Source: Larix kaempferi (Eukaryota; Streptophyta; Pinopsida; Pinales; Pinaceae). Taken from it: a DNA stretch of 64,000 nt. The notes below the pieces were generated by a model. The model was not told the origin of the DNA, did not search any database, and saw only the letters and a list, made by a program, of their open reading frames with translations. Within the stretch, counting starts at the first letter, position 1; the number at the start of each line of letters is the position of its first letter. This document shows positions 25,649-36,786 of the stretch, piece after piece. A program made the translations under genes and the position numbers. The stretch is from the NCBI GenBank assembly GCA_027924585.1, contig BSBM01001447.1, positions 744,001 to 808,000 of the forward strand, written 5' to 3'.

Positions 25649-27700
25649 ACACCCTTTAAGCCCAAGTCTAGAGAAAACGCACGATCGAGTTTCAACTGTG
25701 CCCAACTTCTCGGAATCGAAATTCCAGAATAGTTTTGGATGTCCCATTGTTAGACAAGCGTCCACACCAACTTTCGTGACGTTCCGAGCTATTTTCTCCC
25801 CCTTTAAGCCCAAGTCTAGCGAAAATGCACAGTCGATTTTCAACTTTGACCAACTTCTCGGAATATAAATTTCAGAATAGATTTGGATGTCGCATTGGTA
25901 GATGAGCGTCCACGCCAACTTTCGTGACGTTCCGAGCTATTTTCTCCCTCTTTAAGCCCAAGTCTAGTGAAAACGCACGGTCGAGTTTCAAATTTGACCA
26001 ACTGCTCGAAATTGAAAATTGAGCATAGATTTGGCTGTCCCGTTGGTAGACAAATGCGCACGCCAACTTTCGTGACTTTCCGACTTATTTTCTCACCCTT
26101 TAAGCCTAAGTCTAGGGAAAATGCACCGTCGATTTTCAACTTTGAGCAACTTTTCGGAATATAAATTTGAGAATAGATTTGGATGTCGCATTGGTAGGCG
26201 AGGGTCCACGCCAACTTTCGTGAAGTTTTGAGCTATTTTCACACCCTTTAAGCCCAAGTCTAGCGAAAACGCACGATCGAGTTTCAACTTTGACCAACTT
26301 CTCGGAATTTAAATTTGAGAATAGTTTTGCATATCCCATTTGTAGACGAGCGTCCATGCCAACTTTCGTGACGTTCCGAGCTATTTTCTCCCCCTTTAAA
26401 CCCAAGTCTAGTGAAAACGCACGGTCGAGTTTCGAATTTGACTAACTTCTCGGAATTAAAAATTGAGCATAGATTTGAATGTCCCGTTGGTAGACAAATG
26501 CGCACGCCAACTTTCGTAACGTTCCGAGCTATTTTCTCACCCTTTAAGCCTAAGTGTAGCGAAAATGCACGGTCGATTTTCAACTTTGACCAACTTCTCG
26601 GAATTTGAATTTGCGAATGGATTTGGATGTCACATTGGTAGACGAGCGTCCACGCCAACTTTCGTGACATTCCGAGCTATTTTCGAACCCTTTAAGCCCA
26701 AGTCTAGCGAAAATGCACGATCGAGTTTCAACTTTGACTAACTTCTCGGAATTGAAATTTGAGAATAGTTTTGGATGTCCGATTGGTACACGAGCGTCCA
26801 CGCCAACTTTCGTGACGTTCCGAGCTATTTTCGCACCCTTTAAGCCCAAGTCTAGCGAAAACGCACGATCGAGTTTCAACTTTGACTAACTTCTCGGAAT
26901 TGAAATTTGAGAATAGTTTTGGATGTCCCATTGGTAGACGAGCGTCGACACCAACTTTCTTGACGTTCCGAGCTATTTTCTCCCACTTTAATCCCAAGTC
27001 TAGTGAAAACGCACGGTCGAGTTTTGAATTTGACCAACTTCTCGCAATTGAAAATTGAGCATAGATTTGGATGTCCCGTTGGTAGACAAATGCGCACGCC
27101 AACTTTCGTGACGTTACGAGCTATTTTCACACCCTTTAAGCCCAAGTCTAGCGAGATCACACGATCGAGTTTCAACTTTGTCCAACTTCTCGGAATCGAA
27201 ATTCGAGAATAGTTTTGGATGTCCCATTGGTAGACAAGCGTCCACACCAAATTTCGTGACGTTCCGAGCTATTTTCTCCCCATTTAAGCCCAAGTCTAGC
27301 GAAAACGCACAGTCGAGTTTCGAATTTGATTAACTTCTCGAAGTTGAAAATTGAGAATAGTTTTGGATGTCCCATTGGTAGACAAGCGTCCACACCAACT
27401 TTCGTGACGTTCCGAGCTATTTTCTCCCCGTTTAAGCCCAAGTCAAGCGAAAACGCACGATCGAGTTTCAACTTTGACCAACTTCTTGGAATTGAAATTT
27501 GAGAATAGTTTTGGATGTCCCATTGGTAGACAAGCGTCCACACCAACTTTCGTGACGTTTCGAGCTATTTTCTCCCCCTTTAAGCCCAAGTCTAGCGAAA
27601 ACGAACGGTCGAGTTTCGAATTTGACCAACTTCTCGGAATTGAAAATTAAGTATAGATTTGGATGTCCCGTTGGTAGACAAATGCGCACGCCAACTTTCG
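25649..27700 (+). repeat. Mixed block related to 32.2-33.3 kb
   Basis: Much of 26.09-26.61 kb recurs at 32.59-33.11 kb (offset 6,497 bp, about 44 monomers) and at about 51.46-51.98 kb. Shared states include gtaggcgagggtccacg, agttttgagc and ttttgcatatcccatt. The block also holds units with gtccaacttctcggaatcg, the variant that becomes common in 38-49 kb. Confidence 0.7.
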
Positions 27701-29720
27701 TGACGTTCGGAGCTATTTTCTCACCCTTTAAGCCTAAGTGTAGCGAAAATGCACGGTCGATTTTCAACTTTCACCAACTTCTCGGAATTTAAATTTGCAA
27801 ATAGATTTGGTTGTCGCATTGGTAGACGAGCGTCCATGCCAACTTTCGTGACGTTCCGAGCTATTTTCGCACCCTTTAAGCCCAAGTCTAGCAAAAATGC
27901 ATGATCGAGTTTCAACTTTGACTAACTTCTCGGAATTTAAATTTGAGAATAGTTTTGGATGTCCCATTCGTAGACGAGCGTCGACGCCAACTTTCGTGAC
28001 GTTCCGAGCTATTTTTGCACCCTTTAAGCCCAAGTCTAGCGAAAACGCACGACCGAGTTTCAACTTTGACTAACTTCTCGGAATTGAAATTTGAGAATAG
28101 TTTTGGATGTCCCATTGGTAGAAAAGCGTCCACAACAACTTTCGTGACGTTCCGAGCTATTTTCTCCCTCCTTAAGCACAAGTCTAGCGAAAACGCACGG
28201 TCGAATTTCGAATTTGACCAACTTCTCGGAATTGAAAATTGAGCATAGATTTGGATGTCCCGTTGGTAGACAAATGCTCACGCCAACTTTCGTGACGTTC
28301 TGAGCTATTTTCTCACCCTTTAAGCCTAAGTGTAGAGAAAATGCACGGCCGATTTTCAACTTTGACCAACTTCTCAGAATTTAAATTTGTGAATAGATTT
28401 GGATGTCACATTGGTAGACGAGCGTACACACCAACATTCGTAACGTTCCGAGCTATTTTCACACCCTTTAAGCCCAAGTCTAGCGAAAACACACGAACGG
28501 GTTTCAATGTTGACCAACTTCTCGGAATTTAAATTTGAGAATAGTTTTGGATGTCCCGTTGGTAGACGAGCGTCCACGCCAACTTTCGTGACGTTCCGAG
28601 CTATTTTCTCCCCCTTTAAGCCCAAGTCTAGCGAAAACGCACGATCGAGTTTCGAATTTGACCGACTTCTTGGAATTGAAAATTGAGCATAGATTTGGAT
28701 GTCCCGTTGGTAGACAAATGCGCACGCCAACTTTCGTGACGTTCTGAGCTATTTTCTCACCCTTTAAGCCTAGGTCTAGCGAAAACGCATGGTCGAGTTT
28801 CGAATTTGACCAACTTCTCGGAATTGAAAATTGAGCATAGATTTCGATGTCCCATTGGTAGACAAATGCTCACGCGAACTTTCGTGACGTTCCGAGCTGT
28901 TTTCTCCCCCTTTAAGCCCAAATCTAGCGAAAACGCACGATCGAGTTTCAACTTTGACCAACATCTCGGAATTTAAATTTGAGAATGGATTTGGATGTCC
29001 CATTGGTAGATGAGCGTCCACGCCAACTTTCGTAATGTTCCGAGCTATTTTCACACCCTTTAAGCCCAAGTCTAGCGAAAACACACGATCGAGTTTCAAC
29101 TTTGACCAACTTCTCGGAATTTAAATTTGAGAATAGTTTTGGATGTCCCATTGGTAGACAAATGCGCACGCCAACTTTCGTGACGTTCTGAGCTATTTTC
29201 TCACCCTTTAAGCCTAAGTGTAGCGAAAATGCACGGTCGATTTTCAACTTTGACCAACTACTCGGAATTTAAATTTGCGAATAGATTTGGATGTCGCATC
29301 GGTAGACGAGCGTCCACACCAACTTTCATGACGTTCCGAGCTATTTTCGCACCCTTTAAGCCCAAGTCTAGCGAAAACGCACGATCGAGTTTCAACTTTG
29401 ACTAACTTCTCGGAAATGAAATTTGAGAATAGTTTTGGATGTCCCATTGGTAGACAAATGCGCACGCCAACTTTCGTGACGTTCCGAGCTATTTTCTCAC
29501 CCTTTAAGCCTAAGTCTAACGAAAACGCACGGTCGAGTTTCGAATTTGACCAACTTCTCGGAATTAAAAATTGAGCATAGATTTGGATGTCCCGTTGGTA
29601 GACAAATGCGCACGCCAACTTTCGTGACGTTCCGAGCTATTTTCTCACCCTTTAAACCTAAGTGTAGAGAAAATGCACGGTCGATTTTCAACTTTGACCA
29701 ACTTCTCGGAATTTAAATTT
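27700..29720 (+). repeat. Copy related to 6.7-9.24 kb and 51.95-53.3 kb
   Basis: Diagnostic units with cacgaccgagtttc, agaaaagcgtccacaacaac and ctccctccttaagcacaag follow each other as at 6.84-7.0 kb and 52.08-52.22 kb. Further on, the caacatctcggaattt unit matches 8,061 at +20,894 bp, and later units match 9.04-9.24 kb at +20,455 bp. Several runs of monomers present in 6.7-9.24 kb are therefore missing here. Confidence 0.72.
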
Positions 29721-31876
29721 GCGAATAATTTTGGATGTCCCATTGGTAGACAAGCATCCACACCAACTTTCGTGACTTTCCGAGCTATTTTCTCCCACTT
29801 TAATCCCAAGTCTAGTGAAAATGCACGGTCGAGTTTCGAATTTGACCAACTTCTCGGAATTGAAAATTGAGCATAGATTTGGATGTCCCGTTGGTAGACA
29901 AATGCGCACGCCAACTTTCGTGACGTTCCGAGCTATTTTCTCACCCTTTAAGCCTAAGTCTAGCGAAAACGCACAGTCGAGTTTCGAATTTGACCAACTT
30001 CTCGGAATTTAAATTTGAGTATAGATTTGGATGTCCCGTTGGTAGACAAATGCGCACGCCAACTTTCGTGACGTTCCGAGCTATTTTCACACCCTTTAAG
30101 CCCAAGTCTAGCGAAAGCGCACGATCGAGTTTCAACTTTGTCCAACTTCTTGGAATCGAAATTCGAGAATAGTTTTGGATGTCCCATTGGTAGACAAGCG
30201 TCCACACCAACTTTTGTGACGTTCCGAGCTATTTTCTCCCCCTTTAAGCCCAAGTCTAGCGAAAACGCACGGTCGAGTTTCGAATTTGATTAACTTCTCG
30301 GAATTGAAAATTGAGAATAGTTTTGGATGTCCCATTGGTAGACAAGCGTCCACACCAACTTTCGTGACGTTCCAAGCTATTTTCTCCCCTTTTAAGCCCA
30401 AGTCTAGCGAAAACGCACGGTCGAGTTTCGAATTTGACCAACTTCTCGGAATTGAAAATTGAGCATAGATTTGAATGTCCCGTTGGTAGACAAATGCTCA
30501 GGCCAACTTTCATGACGTTCCGAGCTATTTTCTCACCCTTTAAGCCTAAGTGTAGAGAAAATGCACGATCGATTTTCAACTTTGACCAACTTCTCGGAAT
30601 TTAAATTTGAGAATAGTTTTGGATGTCCCATTGGTAGACGAGCGTCCACGCCAACTTTCGTGACATTCCGAGCTATTTTCTCCCCCTTTAAGCCCAAGTC
30701 TAGCGAAAACGCATGATCGAGTTTCAACTTTGACCAACTTCTCGAAATTGAAATTTGAAAATAGTTTTGGATGTCCCATTGGTAGACAAGCGTCCACACC
30801 AACTTTCGTGACTTTCCGAGCTATTTTCTCCCCCTTTAAGCCCAAGTCTAGCGAGAACGCACGGTCGAGTTTCGAATTTGACCAACTTCTCGGAATTGAA
30901 AATTGAGCATATATTTGGATATCCCGTTGGTAGACAAATGCGCACGCCAACTTTCGTGACGTTTCGAGCTATTTTCTCCCCCTATAAGCCCAAGTCTAAT
31001 GAAAACGCACGGTCGAGTTTCGAATTTGACCAACTTCTCGGAATTAAAAATTGAGCATAGATTTGGATGTCCCGTTGGTAGCAAAATGCGCACGCCAAGT
31101 TTCGTGAAGTTCCGAGCTATTTTCACACCCTTTAAGCCCAAGTCTAGCGAAAATGCACGATCGAGTTTCAACTTTGACCAACTTCTCGAAATTTAAATTT
31201 GAGAATAGTTTTGGATGTCGCATTGGTAGGCGAGGGTCCACGCCAACTTTCGTGAAGTTCTGAGCTATTTTCACACCGTTTAAGCCCAAGTCTATCGAAA
31301 ATGCATGATCGAGTTTCAACTTTGACCAACTTCTCGGAATTGAAATTTGAGAATAGTTTTGGATGTCCCATTGGTAGACAAGAATCCACACCAACTTTCA
31401 TGACGTTCCGAGCTATTTTCTCCCCCTTTAAGCCCAAGTCTAGCGAAAACGCACGGTCGAGTTTCCAATTTGACCAACTTCTCGGAATAGAAAATTGAGC
31501 ATAGATTTGGATGTCATGTTGGTAGACAAATGCGCACGCCAACGTTCGTGACGTTCTGAGCTATTTTCTCACCCTTTAAGCCTAAGTCTAGCGAAAACAC
31601 ACGGTCGAGTTTCGAATTTGACCAACTTCTCGGAATTAAAAATTGAGCATAGATTTGGATGTCCCGTAGGTAGAAAAATGCGCACGCCAACTTTCGTCAC
31701 ATTACGAGCTAATGGATTTCGATGTCACATTAGTAGACGAGCGTCCACGCCAACTTTCGTGACATTTCGAGCTATTTTCTCACCCTTTAAGCCTAAGAGT
31801 AGCGAAAATGCATGGTCGAATTTCAACTTTGACCAACTTCTCGGAATTTAAATTTGCGAATGGATTTGGATGAAAA
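29720..31876 (+). repeat. Mosaic of type 1 and type 2 units
   Basis: Ordinary monomers, including hybrids such as the unit at 29.70-29.76 kb that begins with the type 3 aatttaaatttgcgaat and ends with the type 2 cccattggtagacaagc. From about 31.1 kb the block follows the 3.96-4.55 kb sub-block. It ends in the deletion join at 31,870. Confidence 0.7.
31701..31720 (+). repeat. 63 bp truncated monomer junction, site 2 of 6
   Basis: The join gagctaatggatttcg is identical to that at 4,541 and keeps the same neighbours, including the rare tcacattagtagacg state. This copy belongs to the 31 kb copy of the 3.96-4.55 kb sub-block. Confidence 0.85.
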
Positions 31877-31878
31877 CG
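31866..31878 (+). repeat. Unique deletion junction of about 80 bp
   Basis: The sequence ggatttggatgaaaacgc joins the mid-monomer tttggatg to gaaaacgc of the following unit. About 80 bp between them are absent. TG may be shared at the ends. I found no second copy of this join in the window, so it looks more recent than the shared truncations. Confidence 0.8.
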
Positions 31879-34798
31879 CATGATCGAGTTTCAACTTTGA
31901 CTAACTTCTCGGAATTGAAATTTGAGAATAGTTTTGGATGTCCCATTGGTACACGAGCGTCCACGCCAACTTTCGTAACGTTCCGAGTTCTTTTCACACC
32001 CTTTAAGCCCAAGTCTAGCGAAAACGCACGATCGAGTTTCGAATTTGACCAACTTCTCGGAATTGAAAATTGAGCATAGATTTGGATGTCCCATTGGTAG
32101 ACAAATGCGCACGCCAACTTTAGTGACGTTCCGAGCTATTTTCACACCCTTTAAGCCCAAGTCTAGCGAAAATGCACGATCGAGTTTCAACTTTGTCCAA
32201 CTTCTCGGAATCGAAATTCCAGAATAGTTTTGGATGTCCCATTGTTAGACAAGCGTCCACACCAACTTTCGTGACATTCCGAGCTATTTTCGCACCCTTT
32301 AAGCCCAAGTCTAGCGAAAACGCACGATCGAGTTTCAACATTGACCAACTTCTCGGAATGTAAATTTCAGAATAGATTTGGATGTCGCATTGGTAGACGA
32401 GCGTCCACGCCAACTTTCGTGACGTTCTGAGCTATTTTCTCCCTCTTTAAGCCCAAGTCTAGTGAAAACGCACGGTCGAGTTTCAAATTTGACCAACTGC
32501 TCGAAATTGAAAATTGAGCATAGATTTGGCTGTCCCATTGGTAGACAAAAATGTGCACGCCAACTTTCGTGACGTTCCGAGCTATTTTCTCACCCTTCAA
32601 GCCTAAGTGTAGCGAAAATGCATGGTCGATTTTCAACTTTGACCAACTTTTCGGAATATAAATTTGAGAATAGATTTGGATGTCGCATTGGTAGGCGAGG
32701 GTCCACGCCAACTTTCGTGAAGTTTTGAGCTATTTTCACACCCTTTAAGCCCAAGTCTAGCGAAAACGCACGATCGAGTTTCAACTTTGACCAACTTCTC
32801 GGAATTTAAATTTGAGAATAGTTTTGCATATCCCATTGGTAGACGAGCGTCCACGCCAACTTTCGTGACGTTCCGAGCTATTTTCTCCCCCTTTAAGCCC
32901 AAGTCTAGTGAAAACGCACGGTCGAGTTTCGAATTTGACCAACTTCTCAGAATTAAAAATTGAGCATAGATTTGGATGTCCCGTTGGTAAACAAATGCGC
33001 ACGCCAACTTTCGTGACGTTCCGAGCTATTTTCTCACCCTTCAAGCCTAAGTGTAGCGAAAATGCACGGTCGATTTTCAACTTTGACCAACTTCTCGGAA
33101 TTTAAATTTGCGAATGCATTTGGATGTCACATTGGTAGACGAGCGTCCACGCCAACTTTCGTGACGTTCCGAGCTATTTTCGCACCTTTTAAGCCCAAGT
33201 ATAGCGAAAGCGCACGATCGAGTTTCAACTTTGTCCAACTTCTCGGAATCGAAATTCGAGAATAGTTTTGGATGTCCCATTGCTAGACAAGCGTCCACAC
33301 CAACTTTCGTGACGTTCCGAGCTATTTTCTCCCCCTTTAAGCCCAAGTCTAGTGAAAACGCACGGTCGAGTTTCGAATTTGACCAACTTCTCAGAATTTA
33401 AAATTGAGCATAGATTTGGATGTCCCGTTGGTAGAGAAATGCGCATGCCAACTTTCGTGACGTTCCGAGCTATTTTCACACCCTTTAAGCCCAAGTCTAG
33501 CGAAAACGCACGGTCGAGTTTCAACTTTGTCCAACTTCTCAGAATTGAGAATTGAGCATAGATTTGGATGTCCCGTTGGTAGACAAATGCGCATGCCAAC
33601 TTTCGTGACGTTCCGAGCTATTTTCACACCCTTTAAGCCCAAGTCTAGCGAAAGCGTACGATCGAGTTTCAACTTTGTCCAACTTCTTGGAATCGAAATT
33701 CGAGAATAATTTTGGATGTCCCATTGTTAGACAAGCATCCACACCAACTTTCGTGACCTTCCGAGCTATTTTCTCCCCCTTTAAGCCCAAGTCTAGCGAA
33801 AATTCACGGTCGATTTTCAACTTTGACCAACTTCTCGGAATATAAATTTCAGAATAGATTTGGATGTCGCATTGGTAGACGAGCGTCCACGCCAACGTTC
33901 GTGACGTTCCGAGCTATTTTCTCCCTCTTTAAGCCCAAGTCTAGTGAAAACACACGGTCGAGTTTCAAATTTGACCAACTTCTCGGAATTGAAAATTGAG
34001 CATAGATTTGGCTGTCCCGTTGGTAGACAAATGCGCACGCCAACTTTCGTGACTTTCCGACCTATTTTCTCACCCTTTAATCCTAAGTCTAGCGAAAATG
34101 CACGATCGAGTTTCAACTTTGACCAACTTCTCGAAATTTAAATTTGAGAATAGTTTTAGATGTCGCATTGGTAGGCGAGGGTCCACGCCAACTTTCGTGA
34201 AGTTCTGAGCTATTTTCACACCGTTTAAGCCCAAGTCTAGCGAAAATGCATGATCGAGTTTCAACTTTGACCAACTTCTTGGAATTGAAATTTGAGAATA
34301 GTTTTGGATGTCCCATTGGTAGACAAGCATCCACACCAACTTTCATGACGTTCCGAGCTATTTTCTCCCCCTTTAAGCCCAAGTCTAGCGAAAACGCACG
34401 GTCGAGTTTCCAATTTGACCAACTTCTCGGAATAGAAAATTGAACATAGATTTGGATGTCATGTTGGTAGACAAATGCGCATGCCAACTTTTGTAACGTT
34501 CCGAGTTATTTTCCCACACTTTAAGCCCAAGTCTAGCGAAAACGCACGATCGAGTTTCAACTTTGATTAACTTCTCGGAATTGAAATTTCAGAATAGTTT
34601 TGGATGTCGCATTGGTAGACAAGCGTCCACACCAACTTTCGTGACGTTCCGAGCTATTTTCACACCCTTTAAGCCCAAGTCTAGCGAAAACGCACGATCG
34701 AGTTTCAACTTTGTCCAACTTCTCGGAATTGAAATTCGAGAATATTTTTGGATGTCCCATTGTTAGACAAGCGTCCAATCCAACTTTCGGGACGTTTC
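31879..34798 (+). repeat. Block of mixed units resembling 25.4-26.6 kb
   Basis: Monomers with gtccaacttctcggaatcg, gtacacgagcgtcc and gtaggcgagggtccacg occur in an order like that of 25.4-26.6 kb and 49.8-51.9 kb, with insertions and losses of single units. It holds the 34.07-34.48 kb copy of the 3.96 kb sub-block. Confidence 0.65.
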
Positions 34799-34850
34799 GA
34801 GCTATTTTCTCCCCCTTTAAGCCCAAGTCTAGCGAGCCTATTTTCTCACC
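34799..34850 (+). repeat. Out-of-register 35 bp partial duplication
   Basis: The 35 bases from gagctatttt to gtctagc at 34,799-34,833 are followed at once by gagcctattttctcacc and a complete monomer. A fragment of the linker region is thus present twice in succession. The overlap between gcgag at the end of one and cgagc at the start of the other suggests an illegitimate exchange using a few shared bases. I saw no other copy. Confidence 0.8.
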
Positions 34851-34992
34851 ATTTAAGCCTAAGTCTAGCGAAAATGCATAGTCGATTTTCAACTTTGACC
34901 AACTTCTCGGAATATAAATTTGAGAATAGATTTGGATGTCGCATTGGTAGACGAGCGTCCACGCCAACTTTCGTGACGTTCCGAGCTATTTT

Positions 34993-35140
34993 CACACCCT
35001 TTAAGCCCAAGTCTAGCGAAAACGCACGATCGAGTTTCAACTTTGACCAACTTCTCGGAATTGAAATTTGAGAATAGTTTTGGATGTCCCATTTGTAGAC
35101 AAGCGTCCACACCAACTTTCGTGACGTTCCGAGCTATTTT
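34993..35140 (+). repeat. Exemplar of type 2 monomer
   Basis: This 148 bp unit begins cacaccctttaagcccaag. It carries cgatcgagtttcaac in the left half, gaaatttgagaatagttttg in the middle and gacaagcgtccacacc near the right end, which are the diagnostic states of type 2. It is followed directly by a type 1 unit and then a type 3 unit, so 34,993-35,435 shows the usual order cleanly. Type 2 units usually keep the sequence that nearly matches the CENP-B box core on the minus strand. Confidence 0.85.
35005..35021 (-). promoter_or_regulatory. CENP-B-box-like 17-mer, representative copy
   Basis: Read on the minus strand the site is TTTCGCTAGACTTGGGC. Against the known CENP-B box core, N-TTCG-NNNN-A-NN-CGGG-N, it agrees at eight of nine fixed positions; the first base of CGGG is T. 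The same 17-mer recurs in a large share of monomers, for example at 1,013-1,029. It is weakened in units with gcctaag (a second mismatch) or tctagtgaaa (TTCG lost). I found no perfect copy. Binding is unproven, and CENP-B itself is best established in mammals, so this is a candidate only. Confidence 0.3.
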
Positions 35141-35287
35141 CTCCCCCTTAAGCCCAAGTCTAGTGAAAATGCACGGTCGAGTTTCGAATTTGACCAACTT
35201 CTCGGAATTGAAAATTGAGCATAGATTTGGATGTCCCGTTGGTAGACAAATGCGCACGCCAACTTTCGTGACGTTCCGAGCTATTTT
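35141..35287 (+). repeat. Exemplar of type 1 monomer
   Basis: This unit is 147 bp because one T is missing from the ccctttaag block. Type 1 is recognised by cggtcgagtttcgaatttg on the left, gaaaattgagcatagatttg in the middle and cccgttggtagacaaatgcg on the right. Its linker to the preceding type 2 unit is normally ctccccctttaag. Many type 1 units carry tctagtgaaaac in place of tctagcgaaaac, which looks like a CpG transition. Confidence 0.85.
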
Positions 35288-35435
35288 CTCACCCTTTAAG
35301 CCTAAGTGTAGCGAAAATGCATGGTCGATTTTCAACTTTGACCACATTCTCCGAATTTAAATTTGTCAATGGATTTGGATGTCACATTGGTAGACGAGCG
35401 TCCACGCCAACGTTCGTGACGTTCCGAGCTATTTT
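35288..35435 (+). repeat. Exemplar of type 3 monomer
   Basis: This 148 bp unit has the type 3 states: a leading ctcaccctttaagcctaag linker, ggtcgattttcaactttg, an aatttaaatttg or aatataaatttg middle, and cacattggtagacgagcgtc on the right. The next unit, from 35,436, is again type 2, so the local order is 3-2-1-3-2. The gcctaag linker changes a second base of the CENP-B-like motif compared with type 2. Confidence 0.85.
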
Positions 35436-35835
35436 CGCACGCTTTAAGCCCAAGTCTTGCGAAAACGCACGATCGAGTTTCAACTTTGACTAACTTCTCG
35501 GAATTGAAATTTGAGAATAGTTTTGGATGTCCCATTGGTGCATGAGCATCCACGCCAACTTTCGTAACGTTCCGAGTTATTTTCACACCCTTTAAGCCCA
35601 AGTCTAGCGAAAACGCACGATCGAGTTTCAACTTTGTCCAACTTCTCGGAATTGAAATTTGAGAATAGTTTTGGATGTCCCATTGGTAGACAAGCGTCCA
35701 CAACAACTATCGTGACATTCCGAGCTATTTTCTCCCTCTTTAAGCACAAGTCTAGCGAAAACGCACGGTCGAGTTTCGAATTTGACCAACTTCTCGGAAT
35801 TGAAAATTGAACATAGATTTGGATGTCCCGTTGGT

Positions 35836-36786
35836 AGACAAATGCGCACGCCAACTTTCGTGACGTTCCGAGCTATTTTCTCACCCTTTAAGCCTAAGTG
35901 TAGCGAAAATGCACGGTCGATTTTCAACTTTGACCAACTTCTCGGAATTTAAATTTGAGAATGGTTGTGTATGTCACATTGGTAGACGAACGTCCACACC
36001 AACTTTCGTAACGTTCCAAGCTATTTTCACACCCTTTAAGCCCAAGTCTAGCGAAAACGCACGATCGAGTTTCAACTTTGATTAACTTCTCGGAATTGAA
36101 ATTTGAGAATAGTTTTGGATGTCCCATTGGTAGACAAGCTTCCACACCAACTTTTGTGACGTTCCGAGCTATTTTCTCCCACTTTAATCCCAAGTCTAGT
36201 GAAAACGCACGGTCGAGTTTTGAATTTGACCAACTTCTCGGAATTGAAAATTGAGCATAGAGTTGGATGTCCCGTTGGTAGACAAATGCGCATTCTAACT
36301 TTTGTGACGTTCCGAGCTATTTTCTCACACTTTAAGCCTAAGTCTAGCGAAAACGCACGGTCGAGTTTCGAATTTGACCAACTTCTCGGAATTAAAAATT
36401 GAGCATGGATTTGGATGTCCCGTTGGTAGAAAAATGCGCACGCCAACTTTCGTCACATTACAAGCTAATGGATTTGGATGTCACATTGGTAGACGAGCGT
36501 CCACGCCAACTTTCGTGACGTTCCGAGCTATTTTCACACCCTTTAGGCCCAAGTCTAGCGAAAACGCACGATCGAGTTTCAACTTTGACTAACTTCTCCG
36601 AATTGAAATTTGAGAATAGTTTTGGATGTCCCATTGGTAGACAAGCGTCCACACAAACTTTCGTGACGTTCCGAGCTATTTTCTCCCCCTTTATGCCCAA
36701 GTCTAGTGAAAACACACGGTCGAGTTTCAAATTTGACCAACTTCTCGGAATTGAAAATTGAGCATAGATTTGGATGTCCCGTTGGT
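35836..36786 (+). repeat. 951 bp multimer, first unit
   Basis: Six full monomers plus one 63 bp truncated monomer form a unit repeated immediately downstream. The rare state gagaatggttgtgtatgtc lies at about 35,957 and again at about 36,908. The exact boundary could shift by a few tens of bases, because the flanks are also satellite. Confidence 0.85.
36461..36475 (+). repeat. 63 bp truncated monomer junction, site 3 of 6
   Basis: The join reads caagctaatggatttgg. It has the same breakpoint as the other sites but a substituted flank. It sits inside the first unit of the 951 bp multimer and accounts for that multimer being six full monomers plus about 63 bp. Confidence 0.85.

Noticed and set aside
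34993-35140. gtgacgtt as a CRE/bZIP site and tttgacc as a W-box-like site
   Set aside because: Both are short motifs expected by chance, and they are repeated only because the monomer is. There is no gene nearby to regulate.
35120-35140. ttcgtgacgttccgagc as a plus-strand CENP-B box
   Set aside because: Aligned to TTCG-NNNN-A-NN-CGGG, it has G in place of the central A and the CG is one base out of place, so it does not fit the core.
36461-36475. Truncated monomers as insertion scars or target-site duplications of a lost mobile element
   Set aside because: The joins lack flanking duplications and are explained by simple deletions between short shared bases.
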